64,000 bases of DNA from Phyllobacterium calauticae (GCF_019991125.1 NZ_JAGENB010000001.1:248001-312000), one strand, 5' to 3'. Positions 40,035 through 50,949 are shown, counted from the stretch's first letter. The notes: generated by a model from the letters alone, not told the origin. A program made the numbers and translations.

Positions 40035-40883
40035 ATGTCAGATCCCCATGCGAGCAAACCGGAGACAGGGACGCCGGGTGTTTGGGACGACAGCCGGTCG
40101 CACAACTGGATCGTCCTGCAGGATGCACTGGAACGGATGCTCGGCCCGATCGGCGATGCGGCGATCAAGGCGCTCGCACCGCGGCAGGGCGAAGCCTTCC
40201 TGGATGTGGGCTGCGGCTGCGGCCGCACATCGCTGGCGCTGGCCCGTGCCGCCGGGCCGGATGGCAGCGTCACGGGCGCCGACCTCTCCCCGTCGATGCT
40301 GGCCACGGGCCGCGCCGAGGCGGCCGCCGAACGCCTCGGCAATGTGCGTTTCATCGAGGCCAATGCGCAAACCCACGACTTCGGCCCGGCCCGGTTCGAC
40401 GGCTTGTTCTCGCGCTTCGGCGTGATGTTCTTTGACGATCCCGTCGCGGCTTTTGCCAATCTGGCCAAGGCGCTGAAACCGGGCGGGCGGCTTGCCTTCG
40501 CCTGCTGGCGCGACCGGCGTGAGGTGGAATGGTTCGAAATGCCGATCCGGGCTGCAAGCCGGCACCTTCCCGCCCCCGATCTGCCGGGCCAGGGGCCGGG
40601 CGCATTTTCGCTGGCAAGGCCGGAGCGTATTCGCTCTGTCCTGACAGCGGCCGGTTTTTCGGACATCGGTGTCGCGCCGCTTGATCTGACGACCGGCGGC
40701 GGCGACATCGACGAAGCGCTGAGCATCCTCAAGATCGGCTTTGTCGGCGAGCATATCAGGCAGTTTCCCGATGGGGCAGAGGCCGCCTGGGAGGCCATCC
40801 GGCGCGAACTTGCCGCCTATGCGACACCGGACGGCGTCTTCATCGGCACAGGCACATGGATCGTAACGGCGCGGCGGGCATAA
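40035..40883 (+). CDS. class I SAM-dependent methyltransferase
   Basis: The 282-residue protein has the Rossmann-like methyltransferase core: motif I FLDVGCGCGRTSLALARAAGPDG (about residue 55), then VTGADLSPSMLATGRAEA, NAQTHDFGPARFDGLFSRFGVMFFDDP and LKPGGRLAFACW. The pattern is of Methyltransf_11/25 type, acting on an unknown small molecule. The ATG at 40035 follows AAGGATTCCC. It may form a small operon with the preceding 59-residue gene. Confidence 0.9.
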   Translation: MSDPHASKPETGTPGVWDDSRSHNWIVLQDALERMLGPIGDAAIKALAPRQGEAFLDVGCGCGRTSLALARAAGPDGSVTGADLSPSMLATGRAEAAAERLGNVRFIEANAQTHDFGPARFDGLFSRFGVMFFDDPVAAFANLAKALKPGGRLAFACWRDRREVEWFEMPIRAASRHLPAPDLPGQGPGAFSLARPERIRSVLTAAGFSDIGVAPLDLTTGGGDIDEALSILKIGFVGEHIRQFPDGAEAAWEAIRRELAAYATPDGVFIGTGTWIVTARRA

Positions 40884-41014
40884 GTTTTTGACATTCCTGC
40901 CGCTTTGGGCAAATTTCCTCTCCCCGCGATTCGACAAGCAGGCCACCGCCTGATTCCTCAACATCGCTGCCAAGGGCACGGCCCGCCGGCAGATAGAGAA
41001 GGCTGATCCCATCC

Positions 41015-41404
41015 ATGAAAAAGCCAACGCTGCTGTTCGCCATTCTTGCCGTGTCCCTGCAATCCGCAGCTGCCATGGACACGAGAATGGAAACCGGCCT
41101 CGAGAAACTCGATCCGCAGACCCGGCTCGAACAGCGCTGCGATGTGGAGGCGATGGAGCGCATCCGCAAGGACCAGAACGGCTACAATCCCGACAAGGTG
41201 CTGGCCTACGCCTTTGCCGATCCGAAAGTCGACCAGCACGCGATCAAATCGCGCGGCGCGGCCTTTCGCAGCCGGGGCGAATGGTATCACCTGGCATTCA
41301 AATGCGCGACGAATGACGACAATATGGAAATCGTCGCTTTCAAATACCGCATCGGTGAAAAAATCCCCAGGAACGAATGGGGTCAGCACTATCTGGTGCC
41401 CTGA
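41015..41404 (+). CDS. DUF930 domain secreted protein
   Basis: The 129-residue precursor has a signal peptide (MKKPTLLFAILAVSLQSAAA) and a mature domain with the DUF930 pattern LEKLDPQTRLEQRCDVEAMERI and RSRGEWYHLAFKCATNDDNMEIVAFKYRIGEKIP. Two cysteines probably form a disulfide. DUF930 proteins are periplasmic proteins of Hyphomicrobiales with no known function. It is the first of a run of small exported proteins between 41 and 47 kb. Confidence 0.85.
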   Translation: MKKPTLLFAILAVSLQSAAAMDTRMETGLEKLDPQTRLEQRCDVEAMERIRKDQNGYNPDKVLAYAFADPKVDQHAIKSRGAAFRSRGEWYHLAFKCATNDDNMEIVAFKYRIGEKIPRNEWGQHYLVP

Positions 41405-41567
41405 CCGCATCTTCGGGCAGCAGCGTGCCGGGCGCGTCCGCCGCAAAACGGGCAAATAAGTTACCTCGGCCCATAATTTTGCAATGCTGTGGCAATGGTA
41501 CACGCCGATTGCTGTTGCGGACCGATGCTTCTCGCCACTCCCATCGCATCGGTTCCGGAGAACCACC

Positions 41568-41897
41568 ATGCGACGTTTCTGCCATGCCCTGCTCTCGGCC
41601 ACTCTCGTGATGAGCCTTGCTCCCGCCATGGCGGCCCAGCCGCCGGCCCTTTTCGTCCAGTACGACACGGACCCATGCACCGATGGCCGCTACAGCGACG
41701 GCAAACCGCGCAGCTGCCGTGAACTCCTGCGCATGCTCGAGCGCCGTGACCGCTACCGGGAACGGCGGGAGCGCTACGACCCCTGCACCGACGGCCGGAT
41801 CAGCGATGGTCGCCCGCGCAGCTGCCGCGAGATCAGGCGCTGGCTGCGTGAACAGGACGACGAGGACGACTGGCGGCCGGGCAAACAGTGGAAATAG
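41568..41897 (+). CDS. secreted protein with a duplicated DPCTDGR unit
   Basis: The 109-residue precursor has a signal peptide (MRRFCHALLSATLVMSLAPAMA). The mature part holds two copies of a 20-residue unit: DPCTDGRYSDGKPRSCRELL and DPCTDGRISDGRPRSCREIR, joined by an Arg-rich linker. Each unit has two cysteines, probably a local disulfide. The DNA copies begin at about 41671 and 41779. The unit is conserved in spacing, so it is likely a small fold or binding module. Function unknown. Confidence 0.75.
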   Translation: MRRFCHALLSATLVMSLAPAMAAQPPALFVQYDTDPCTDGRYSDGKPRSCRELLRMLERRDRYRERRERYDPCTDGRISDGRPRSCREIRRWLREQDDEDDWRPGKQWK

Positions 41898-41914
41898 ATT
41901 TTGCAGCGCGGAAC

Positions 41915-41935
41915 AAACGGCGCGATCCGCCGTTT
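41915..41935. terminator. hairpin after the DPCTDGR protein gene
   Basis: AAACGGCG and CGCCGTTT form a perfect 8-bp stem with a 5-nt loop, 18 bp after the stop. It lacks a U-run, so it may be a weak terminator or a processing hairpin. Confidence 0.45.
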
Positions 41936-41971
41936 GAATGATCGAGAATGTTCACAACGGAGGGTATTGAT

Positions 41972-42223
41972 ATGGGAACTGCAGGCGTGGGCTGGATTGC
42001 AGCCATCATTATCGGCGGACTGGCCGGCTGGCTGGCCGAGATGTTCATGAAGAGCGACACAGGCATCGTCATGAATATCATTCTGGGTATCGTCGGCGCG
42101 GTTCTTGCCAATGCCATTCTATCGGTGTTCGGCATCGTTCTGACCGGCTGGATCGGCTATCTCATCGCCGGATTCATCGGTGCCTGCATTCTGGTCGGTG
42201 TCGGGCGAGCCATCCGCCGCTGA
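41972..42223 (+). CDS. GlsB/YeaQ/YmgE family stress-response membrane protein
   Basis: The 83-residue integral membrane protein is glycine-rich with three hydrophobic helices (GWIAAIIIGGLAGWLAEMFM, IVMNIILGIVGAVLANAIL, WIGYLIAGFIGACILVGVG). This is the transglycosylase-associated/YeaQ pattern seen in general stress proteins. Its molecular role is unknown. GGAGGG precedes the ATG at 41972. A strong terminator follows, so it is a single-gene unit. Confidence 0.92.
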   Translation: MGTAGVGWIAAIIIGGLAGWLAEMFMKSDTGIVMNIILGIVGAVLANAILSVFGIVLTGWIGYLIAGFIGACILVGVGRAIRR

Positions 42224-42229
42224 CATCCG

Positions 42230-42263
42230 CTGCCCGGCCGGTTGCGTGTGACCGGGCAGTTTT
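42230..42263 (+). terminator. intrinsic terminator of the YeaQ-type gene
   Basis: CTGCCCGG and CCGGGCAG pair around a 14-nt loop and are followed by TTTT, 7 bp after the stop codon. Confidence 0.85.
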
Positions 42264-42420
42264 GACGATTTCAGCCGTTTGCCGAAGCGATAACCCGGCA
42301 AATGGCGGTTTTCGTTGTGCCTTCGGGTGTCGGCCTGTCGAGGCCCGTGCGTGCCAATGCTTGCCACAATCTTGGGTAGCAAACAATCCACCTGTGAGGC
42401 GTTGAAACGGCCGGGACGGA

Positions 42421-42798
42421 TCAGACAAACAGCCTCGGTTCGCCCATTTTGAACCACGCCTTGGCGATCTTGCCATTATTGATTTCATAGATGGCAAGGA
42501 CATCCACCTCGCCCGGCCCCTCGGGAAAGGTGCGCGTGACCGTTTCCTGGTCAATCACCATCGTTCCGACCGCCATGCGTTTCAGCAGCTTGCCCTGCAG
42601 ATCGGGTTCCTGGAAGCGCACGATATGCCGCGCGCGGATTTCCGCCGCACCATTGGCCAGCAACTGATCGGGAAATGCGTAGTATTGGCAGTCATCGGCC
42701 CAGAACCGCATGAATGCATCGATATCGCGCGCATTGTAGGCTTCGAGCTGCCCCTGAACGGGGCGCGTCGCGTCGCTGGTGTCCACGTTTGCATTCAT
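42421..42798 (-). CDS. SnoaL/NTF2-like family protein
   Basis: The product of about 125 residues has the NTF2-like cone fold pattern: VQGQLEAYNARDIDAFMRFWADDCQYYAFP at the N-terminus and VDVLAIYEINNGKIAKAWFKMGEPRLF at the end. Members include isomerases, cyclases and unknown small-ligand binders. The substrate is unknown. Starts at 42807 (three residues longer) or 42798 are both possible. It stands alone between plus-strand genes. Confidence 0.85.
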   Translation of the reverse strand: MNANVDTSDATRPVQGQLEAYNARDIDAFMRFWADDCQYYAFPDQLLANGAAEIRARHIVRFQEPDLQGKLLKRMAVGTMVIDQETVTRTFPEGPGEVDVLAIYEINNGKIAKAWFKMGEPRLFV

Positions 42799-43042
42799 GT
42801 CGGGCATTTCCTTGCGCCTGGCTGTTTCTCCCGTGCGATACGGGCATGGGGTCGTAGCAAATCCGGCCCGGTGCAGGAAGACGCGAAAGGGAATTTTAAA
42901 GCGCTTGATGACAGCCGTTCGCGCTTGCGCGATGCCGGGAAAAGCCCCATGAGATCAATGCCAAGATGATCGTTGCAAAATCGTCCAGAAGGGGTGCGGC
43001 AGTATCGCGATCCATCCCGACAGGTTTGACCGGAGGGCCCGC

Positions 43043-43468
43043 ATGCAATACCGCTTACTTTATCTCCTGCCCGCCAGCTTTTTCATTCTCGCCGCCCAAG
43101 GCGGCCAATCATGGGCCGATGGTGACACCTATACAGCCTACAGCAACACGGCCCAAAGCATCACCGGCGATATAGAAATGGACGATTTCAGCATTACCTT
43201 TGCCAATGGCGAGGCGCTGGCTTTTTCGTCGTTGCTCGGCGACCACTTCATTGTCGACGGAAAGAGTGTCAACGCATCGGTCTACAAGGTCGAAACCCCT
43301 GCGGATCCCGAACTCGAAAACGGCAACAGGCTGTGCGGCTCCGGCGATGTTTCCTATGTCGCCACCTGGGGCGCTGGCGAAGGACTGACGGAGGTTGCCG
43401 TGTTCACCGGCGACAAGGCGCCGGCCAGCAACAGCGATATGTGCGCATCCTATATTTATCAGGATTAG
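43043..43468 (+). CDS. secreted hypothetical protein, 141 aa
   Basis: The precursor has a signal peptide (MQYRLLYLLPASFFILAAQG). The mature domain is acidic and beta-rich (IEMDDFSITFANGEALAFSSL, DVSYVATWGAGEGLTEVAVF), with two cysteines near residues 98 and 133 that probably form a disulfide. No known family is recognised; similar periplasmic proteins occur in rhizobia. It precedes another unknown gene by 67 bp on the same strand. Confidence 0.75.
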   Translation: MQYRLLYLLPASFFILAAQGGQSWADGDTYTAYSNTAQSITGDIEMDDFSITFANGEALAFSSLLGDHFIVDGKSVNASVYKVETPADPELENGNRLCGSGDVSYVATWGAGEGLTEVAVFTGDKAPASNSDMCASYIYQD

Positions 43469-43535
43469 CAGACGTTCTTGCTTTCGCCGGAACAACGCGA
43501 TTGATTGACCCGGTGAAAACATGCAGGGGACAGTC

Positions 43536-44048
43536 ATGAGTTTGTTGGCCTGGACCGATGAGCGCTGGTACACGCTTCGCAGCGGCTATCGTGATCTCTA
43601 CAACCCGTCCGATGCGCTTCAGGCACTCGAACAGGGGGATTTCACCCTCGCCTGGGACGAACTGTGGGAAAACCTGCACCATCACGGGGATGTGGACACG
43701 GCTGCCTATGCCGCCGTCCCGGAAATCGTGCGGATCGCCTGGCAGCTCAAGCTCAGGGATTGGAACGCCTTTGCCCTTGTCGCCACCATCGAAGCCGCCC
43801 GCCTGAACAATGACCGCAATCCCCCGATCCCGGAATGGCTGATGGACGCCTATGAACGGGCGTGGGTCGATATGGCCACCCTTGCATTGCACATCTATCC
43901 GAAAGCCGAAGACCCGGCCCTGGTGACAAGTCTCCTGTCAGTCCTGGCCTTTGCCAAGGGAAACAGGACCATTGGCATCTTTGCGATGGATCTGACCGAG
44001 GACGAACAGAGCACTCTGCCCGGGTGGCAAGCCAGCGATTCGCCCTAG
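43536..44048 (+). CDS. conserved hypothetical protein, 170 aa
   Basis: This soluble helical protein starts MSLLAWTDERWYTLRSGYRD and contains DELWENLHHHGDVDTAAYAAVPEIVRIAW, which recalls the HEAT-repeat-like proteins found in immunity or hypothetical contexts. It has no signal peptide or membrane segment. The ATG at 43536 follows AGGGGA and is preferred to the ATG at 43521. Function unknown. An immunity-type role is only a speculation from the HEAT-like pattern. Confidence 0.72.
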   Translation: MSLLAWTDERWYTLRSGYRDLYNPSDALQALEQGDFTLAWDELWENLHHHGDVDTAAYAAVPEIVRIAWQLKLRDWNAFALVATIEAARLNNDRNPPIPEWLMDAYERAWVDMATLALHIYPKAEDPALVTSLLSVLAFAKGNRTIGIFAMDLTEDEQSTLPGWQASDSP

Positions 44049-44156
44049 GATTGCAACAGTGTCTTCCCGGCGCCGCCGAACCTAAAATTTTTGTCATGTG
44101 GGAACCGGGCGCAAAGCCAATGTATTGTTGTCGTGTCAACAGCTCAGAGGTTCAAC

Positions 44157-44420
44157 ATGAAAAGCCTGATACTTGCCACAGCGATTGCCGTTACATCCCT
44201 GATGGCGTTCAACGCGCCGTCCGAAGCGGCCCCGCTCTCCGTACCGCTGGTCCAGACCACCAGCCCTTCCGGCACGACGGGCAGCGTTGTCCAGAACGTC
44301 GATTACCGGCCGGGCTACCGGCGTCACTATCGCCGGTGGAATCGCCACTGTTTCGTCCGGACGGAACGGCACCGTGTGCATGGCCGAATCATCGTCAGAA
44401 AGGTCCGCGTCTGCCGCTGA
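44157..44420 (+). CDS. small secreted basic protein, 87 aa
   Basis: The precursor has a signal peptide (MKSLILATAIAVTSLMAFNA). The mature part ends in a very basic region (RPGYRRHYRRWNRHCFVRTE then RHRVHGRIIVRKVRVCR) with two cysteines. It belongs to the same loose class of small Arg-rich exported proteins as the product of 10547-10903. AGAGG precedes the ATG at 44157 and a strong terminator follows. Function unknown. Confidence 0.75.
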   Translation: MKSLILATAIAVTSLMAFNAPSEAAPLSVPLVQTTSPSGTTGSVVQNVDYRPGYRRHYRRWNRHCFVRTERHRVHGRIIVRKVRVCR

Positions 44421-44435
44421 TTTCCATCTGAACCA

Positions 44436-44469
44436 AAACCCGGCAAGGCCGTCCTGCCGGGTTTTTTCT
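44436..44469 (+). terminator. strong intrinsic terminator
   Basis: AAACCCGGCA and TGCCGGGTTT pair around a 9-nt loop and run into TTTTTTC, 16 bp after the stop of the 87-residue gene. Confidence 0.92.
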
Positions 44470-44579
44470 TGTCTGCATCGCCCATTCGGCACGCGCCGGC
44501 GGACCGAATTTGACCTGCGACCCGATTGCTGCCAAAAAACTGTTCCACAGTCACATCGACGTCACAATGGAGATGCCTG

Positions 44580-44720
44580 ATGAGACACAAATGCCTTGTG
44601 ATCGGCGTGCTTGTTCTTATGTTTGCCCTTCTGGGAGCCCTTGCGCTGTTCTCAAAGAAACAAGCCGGGCCCGGCCAGATACCGCCCCATTCCCTGCAGG
44701 ATCCCCTTCGCGCTCCCTGA
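44580..44720 (+). CDS. small membrane protein, 46 aa
   Basis: The short ORF MRHKCLVIGVLVLMFALLGA... has one strong hydrophobic segment followed by a polar, Pro-rich tail (KKQAGPGQIPPHSLQDPLRAP). GGAG lies just upstream of the ATG at 44580. The transmembrane pattern and RBS support it, but its small size makes it tentative. It is 13 bp before another membrane-protein gene and may be co-transcribed with it. Confidence 0.5.
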   Translation: MRHKCLVIGVLVLMFALLGALALFSKKQAGPGQIPPHSLQDPLRAP

Positions 44721-44733
44721 GATCATCGTGTTC

Positions 44734-45078
44734 ATGGCAAGCATCCGTCTGAAATGGCTGGGATATTTCATACTGGCTGCAGCATTGCCGCTGGCGCTTC
44801 TGGCGGGCGGACTACCCGTCAACGAATACAAGGCGCAGGGCATCGACGGCGTGGATTGCGACGGTCCGCTTCAGGTGCTTTTCTATGCCGTGCCGGCCCT
44901 GCTGGTGTATGGCACCGGCCTTGCGCTGCATGCCAGAACGCTGCGAAAGCCGTTCAGTCTGGCCGTCGCGCTGATGTGCGCCGCCCTGTGCCTGTTCGCC
45001 GGACTGAATGCGGCAGCGGCACTGCGCGAGCAACGGCAGCAGGACCGCACGGCGGAAACCTGCAGCCCCGGACTGTGA
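44734..45078 (+). CDS. small membrane protein, 114 aa
   Basis: The product has three hydrophobic segments (LGYFILAAALPLALLAGGL, LQVLFYAVPALLVYGTGLAL, LAVALMCAALCLFAGLNAAA) and a charged C-terminus. No family is recognised. The ATG at 44734 is used; a GTG at 44728 is an alternative. It probably forms a pair with the 46-residue membrane protein just upstream. Function unknown. Confidence 0.62.
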   Translation: MASIRLKWLGYFILAAALPLALLAGGLPVNEYKAQGIDGVDCDGPLQVLFYAVPALLVYGTGLALHARTLRKPFSLAVALMCAALCLFAGLNAAAALREQRQQDRTAETCSPGL

Positions 45079-45162
45079 CAACAGGTCAAGCCACTTGCAT
45101 TCCCGCCGCGGGCAGGATTGGATCGGCAACGAAAACTGCACCATCAATCGGGAATATGACAA

Positions 45163-45477
45163 TTGGCCTTCCAGTGCGATCTGCCCGCAATACCGACCGT
45201 TCAGCAAGACGATGATGCCGTGCGCATAACCCGCTGGGATTTTCAGCCGGGCGCCGTCACGGGCTGGCATGAGCATGGATGGCCCTATTTCGTCGTCATG
45301 CTGGTGGATGGAACCCTGCGCATTCACAACGGAACCGATATCACAGACGTGCCGCTGGCCGCCGGCCAGTCCTATCAGCGGCCGTCCGGCATCAAGCACG
45401 ATGTCATGAACGGTTCCCCGCATGCGATTGCCTTTGTCGAGATCGAGATCAAGAAGCCGGAAGCGCTCATCGCGTAG
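45163..45477 (+). CDS. cupin domain protein
   Basis: The 104-residue single-domain cupin has the metal-site motif ITRWDFQPGAVTGWHEHGWPYFVVMLVDG (HxH with Tyr) and the second motif YQRPSGIKHDVMNGSPHAIAFVEIEIK. Small cupins serve as isomerases, dioxygenases or sensors; this one has no predictable substrate. The start appears to be TTG at 45163. The upstream sequence is a poor RBS, so the true start could differ by a few codons. Confidence 0.82.
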   Translation: MAFQCDLPAIPTVQQDDDAVRITRWDFQPGAVTGWHEHGWPYFVVMLVDGTLRIHNGTDITDVPLAAGQSYQRPSGIKHDVMNGSPHAIAFVEIEIKKPEALIA

Positions 45478-45676
45478 CCCTGAATTTTCCGGATTTTGGC
45501 CCCCTTCCGGGGAAGAAATAGGGCGATAGCCAGCCTGCCTGCCATGGGGTACCGGTATCCCCTGACCGCGCGCGCGATTAACAGGTTATCCACAGCGCCG
45601 GTTTTTCGCCGCTTGGCATTGCTGCCGTTTGCCGTAAAATCGGTGCTCGCAAGTCAATGAGCACCAGGAGCAGACC

Positions 45677-45907
45677 GTGATCGATCCATCTGATGTCAAT
45701 CGCGACGCAGAAACAATCGTACTCACCCTCGACAACAATCTGGCTTCGACAGAGCACAAATATCCAAGTGTCGATCAGGCGTGCATGGCCATTCCCCAGC
45801 TTCGGGACGTGTCGAGAATTTACATCAACGGCGATACGCCCATCGAGGCGACCGAGTTCGTGCAGCTGTGCGCCGTACTCGACAAGGGATCGGCCATCCG
45901 ATCCTGA
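45677..45907 (+). CDS. hypothetical protein, 76 aa
   Basis: The small acidic soluble protein starts with GTG at 45677, preceded by CCAGGAG. It reads MIDPSDVNRDAETIVLTLDN and includes KYPSVDQACMAIPQLRDVSRIYINGDTPIEATEF. No family is recognised. The good RBS and even codon pattern support translation. It lies 18 bp before the GNAT gene and may be co-transcribed. Confidence 0.62.
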   Translation: MIDPSDVNRDAETIVLTLDNNLASTEHKYPSVDQACMAIPQLRDVSRIYINGDTPIEATEFVQLCAVLDKGSAIRS

Positions 45908-45925
45908 CCGGCCGCAGCCCGCTTG

Positions 45926-46525
45926 ATGAGCTTCAATCGGGCGGATAGGTTGCTGCGCATGATCACAGACCGCACCGCACCCGCCATCGACGACATCGTC
46001 ACCCCCCGCCTCACCCTTCGGCTCATGCCCGCCGATGCGGTCACCGCCTGCCTGGCTGGTGATCTCGCCCACGCCAGCCGCATGACCGGAACATCCATAC
46101 CGCACGAATTGCTTGAGGACCCCGGTGCTCTTGAAGCTGGCAAGATGCGTCTGGACGAAGACCCGGATTATCTGCCGTGGTCCGTGCGTGCGATCATATT
46201 GACCGCGGAACGGCGCATGATCGGGCACATCCGGTTTCACACCCGGCCCGATCCCGATTATCTGCAGTCCCATGCGCGCAATGCCGTCGAATTCGGCTAT
46301 CTCGTCTTCAGAAATGACAGGGGCCACGGCTACGCTTCCGAAGCGGCCAAAGCCGTCATGGAGTGGGCGCGCGATGTCCATGGCGTCCAGCATTTTGCCG
46401 CCTCCGTATCGCCGGACAACCCGCCCTCCCTTCGCATCGTACAGCGCCTGGGCTTTGCCAAGGTCGGCGAGGAAATGGATGAGATTGACGGGATCGAATA
46501 TGTTTTCCTGCGCGCGGCGCGTTGA
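45926..46525 (+). CDS. GNAT family N-acetyltransferase
   Basis: This acetyl-CoA-dependent acetyltransferase of the RimJ/RimL-like GNAT type begins with TPRLTLRLMPADAV and holds the acetyl-CoA motif A in VFRNDRGHGYASEAAKAVMEWA, then SVSPDNPPSLRIVQRLGFAKVGEEMDE. The substrate is unknown; protein N-termini, amino acids or drugs are all possible for this subfamily. Starts at 45923 (TTG), 45926 (ATG) or 45959 (ATG) cannot be separated by RBS strength. Confidence 0.88.
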   Translation: MSFNRADRLLRMITDRTAPAIDDIVTPRLTLRLMPADAVTACLAGDLAHASRMTGTSIPHELLEDPGALEAGKMRLDEDPDYLPWSVRAIILTAERRMIGHIRFHTRPDPDYLQSHARNAVEFGYLVFRNDRGHGYASEAAKAVMEWARDVHGVQHFAASVSPDNPPSLRIVQRLGFAKVGEEMDEIDGIEYVFLRAAR

Positions 46526-46709
46526 TTTTCACGCAGTGGCCTTACGCCGACTTTCTGTAGACAACACAATAGATTACCGGAACAGCTGAATTGTGACTGT
46601 TCATCCGGCTTGGCCGTATAAAATCTACTGGAACAGAAGAAGAATTTAAGGAACCATTCACGGCTGAACTTGTTTGAGTAAACAAGTACGATGTTCGGGA
46701 GTACATCCG

Positions 46710-47072
46710 ATGTCTATCAAGTCTCTTATCGTCGCAGCCGTGATCGGCTTTTCGGGCCTGGCGCTGTCCGGGTGCGTCGAAGGCACCTATTACCAGGGAT
46801 ATAGCGGCTATGGCGGTTATTATGGCGGCTATGGCGGCTACTATGATTCGGTCTATTTTGGCGGTCCGCGCTATGGACGCAGCTATTACGGGCGCAACTA
46901 CTACGGGCGGAACTATTACCGCCGCGATTATGGCAGGCGCCACTGGGACTACCGCGGGAATCGTCCGGGTTGGAATGGGCGTTCCGGAATGGCACGGTCA
47001 GACGGCCACCGGGTCTTCATTCCCCGCTACCGGACCAGCAATGACGGCGGTCCCGGCCGGTCACATCAATAA
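46710..47072 (+). CDS. Gly/Tyr/Arg-rich lipoprotein
   Basis: The 120-residue precursor has a lipoprotein signal (MSIKSLIVAAVIGFSGLALSGC). After the lipidated cysteine comes a low-complexity stretch of Gly-Tyr (YSGYGGYYGGYGGYYDS) and then Tyr-Arg-Asn units (RSYYGRNYYGRNYYRRDY). It is an envelope protein of unknown function, of the same class as other Tyr/Arg-rich proteins in this window. The preceding 184 bp holds only its presumed promoter. Confidence 0.78.
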   Translation: MSIKSLIVAAVIGFSGLALSGCVEGTYYQGYSGYGGYYGGYGGYYDSVYFGGPRYGRSYYGRNYYGRNYYRRDYGRRHWDYRGNRPGWNGRSGMARSDGHRVFIPRYRTSNDGGPGRSHQ

Positions 47073-47376
47073 CCGGATCGAGGCTGCTGCCGGCCTCGTC
47101 GATCCTGCGGAAAGCAGGGATTTACCGGTCCGTCACGTCGACGGTGCCGACAGCTGGACCATCTTGACCAGCTGAATCGGGTTTTCCGGGCCCAATATCT
47201 CAGGGCCACATGTTTTGTTTTATTGCGAAGCAGCATAACACCCCCTAAAGTTGGCAGGAAATATCGGGCCTGACGCAAATTGCGTTTTTGCGTGCCGAAA
47301 ACCAACAGTAACGCCGGTTTCCGGCCGAAATGATCTCATTCGGCGGAAAGCCGGTTTGATTCGACCGGGAGTGAGC
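47073..47376. promoter_or_regulatory. mutAB promoter region with ACGCAA palindrome
   Basis: This 304-bp non-coding stretch precedes the mutase operon. ACGCAA-A-TTGCGT (47273-47285) is a 13-bp palindrome, followed by another TTTTGCGT. A weak hairpin GGCCC/GGGCC lies near 47189-47207 before a T-rich stretch and may end the preceding gene. The palindrome is a candidate operator for propionyl-CoA-responsive control; no regulator is adjacent. Confidence 0.45.
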
Positions 47377-48815
47377 ATGGACGCGTCTATCCTAAAGGAC
47401 ACGGCGTTTGCCGCGGCAAACCGCGAGGGCTGGGTCAAACTGGCGCAAAAGGCCCTGAAGGGTGCGGATTTCCATGAGGCCCTCGTCTCGCGGACCGACG
47501 ACAATATTCCCATCGAGCCGCTGTATGAACGCCGCAAGAATGCCAAACTGACCCCGCGCCGCAATCCGGCGCAGCCATGGCATATCGTCCAGCGCATCGA
47601 CGATCCGGACCCGGTTCGCGCCAACAGGCAGCTTCTGGAAGATCTGGAAAACGGCGCGACCGGTATTTCGCTGGTTTTCGAAGGCGCGCCCAATGCGTTT
47701 GGCTACGGTTTGCCGTCAACGCGCGAGGCGGTCGATCAGGTGCTGCGCGGCGTGCATCTGGAGATGATCCACCTGCGCATGGACGTGCATCCGAAAAGCC
47801 GTGCCTGTGCCGACTGGTTCGTCGATTACATGCGCCCGCGCAACATCAACCCGAAGACACTGAGCTTCTCCCTGGGGATCGATCCAGCGGCAACGCTGGC
47901 CGGAACCGGCCGCCTGCGCATGACGCTGGCGGCGCTCAAGGCGTCCCTGCCGCAGTCGCTGGCCGGCTTCTTCTCCACCGACCTGCCGGGGATCGTGCTG
48001 GAAGCCGATGGCCGCGTCTACCACAATGCCGGTGCAACGGAGGCGCAGGAGCTGGGCGCCATGCTGTCCATCGCATCGGGCCATTTCCGCCTGTTCGAGG
48101 AAGCGCGCCAGCCGATTGTCTACGCCGCCCCGCATATCGGTTTTTCCATCGCCGTCGATCAGGATCAGTTCCTGTCCATCGCCAAGCTGCGGGCGTTGCG
48201 CCGCCTCTGGGCTCGTCTGCAGGAGGCCTGCGGCATTCCCCCGTCTGCCGCAACCATCCATGCGGAAACCTCCATGCGGATGATGACGAAAAAGGACTGC
48301 GAGACCAATACGCTGCGCACCACGATTGCGGCTTTTGCGGCGGCAGTGGGCGGTGCCGACAGCCTCGCCGTCCTGCCGCACACCATCACCCACGGCCTGC
48401 CCGACCCGTTTGCCCGGCGGCTTGCCCGCAACACCCAGCTGGTGCTTGCCGACGAGAGCAACCTTGCCTTCGTCGCCGATCCGGGAGCCGGTTCGGGTGC
48501 GATCGAGGCATTGACCGACGCCCTGTGCGAGGCTGCATGGAAGGAATTCCAGATGCTGGAAAAGGAAGGCGGCATCCTGCAAAGCCTGGTCGAAGACCGC
48601 TTCCAGCAGCGCGTCATCGCGGCGCGGGCGGCGCGCAACGAAGAATACCGGTCCGGCACGCGTGCAATCATCGGAACGACACTTTTCCCTGTGAAGGAGG
48701 AGCGGCCAGTGACCGTGCTTGATGCCCCCCATATGCCGCTGCCGACGGATGGTGTGGTTCACTGCGAGCCGCTGACCTTCCCGCGCATCGATGAAACATT
48801 GCAGGCTTCCGCAGA

Positions 48816-48819
<4 letters not shown>
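47377..48819 (+). CDS. mutA: methylmalonyl-CoA mutase small (beta) subunit
   Basis: The 480-residue product is the small, catalytically silent subunit that pairs with MutB. It has the mutase TIM-barrel pattern ([69 protein letters not shown]) but a degenerate C-terminal cobalamin domain without DxHxxG. The heterodimer isomerises methylmalonyl-CoA to succinyl-CoA for propionate, odd-chain and branched-chain carbon. Its stop overlaps the mutB start by 4 bp. The ATG at 47377 follows GGGAGTGAGC. Confidence 0.95.
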
Positions 48820-50948
<2,129 letters not shown>

Positions 50949-50949
50949 A

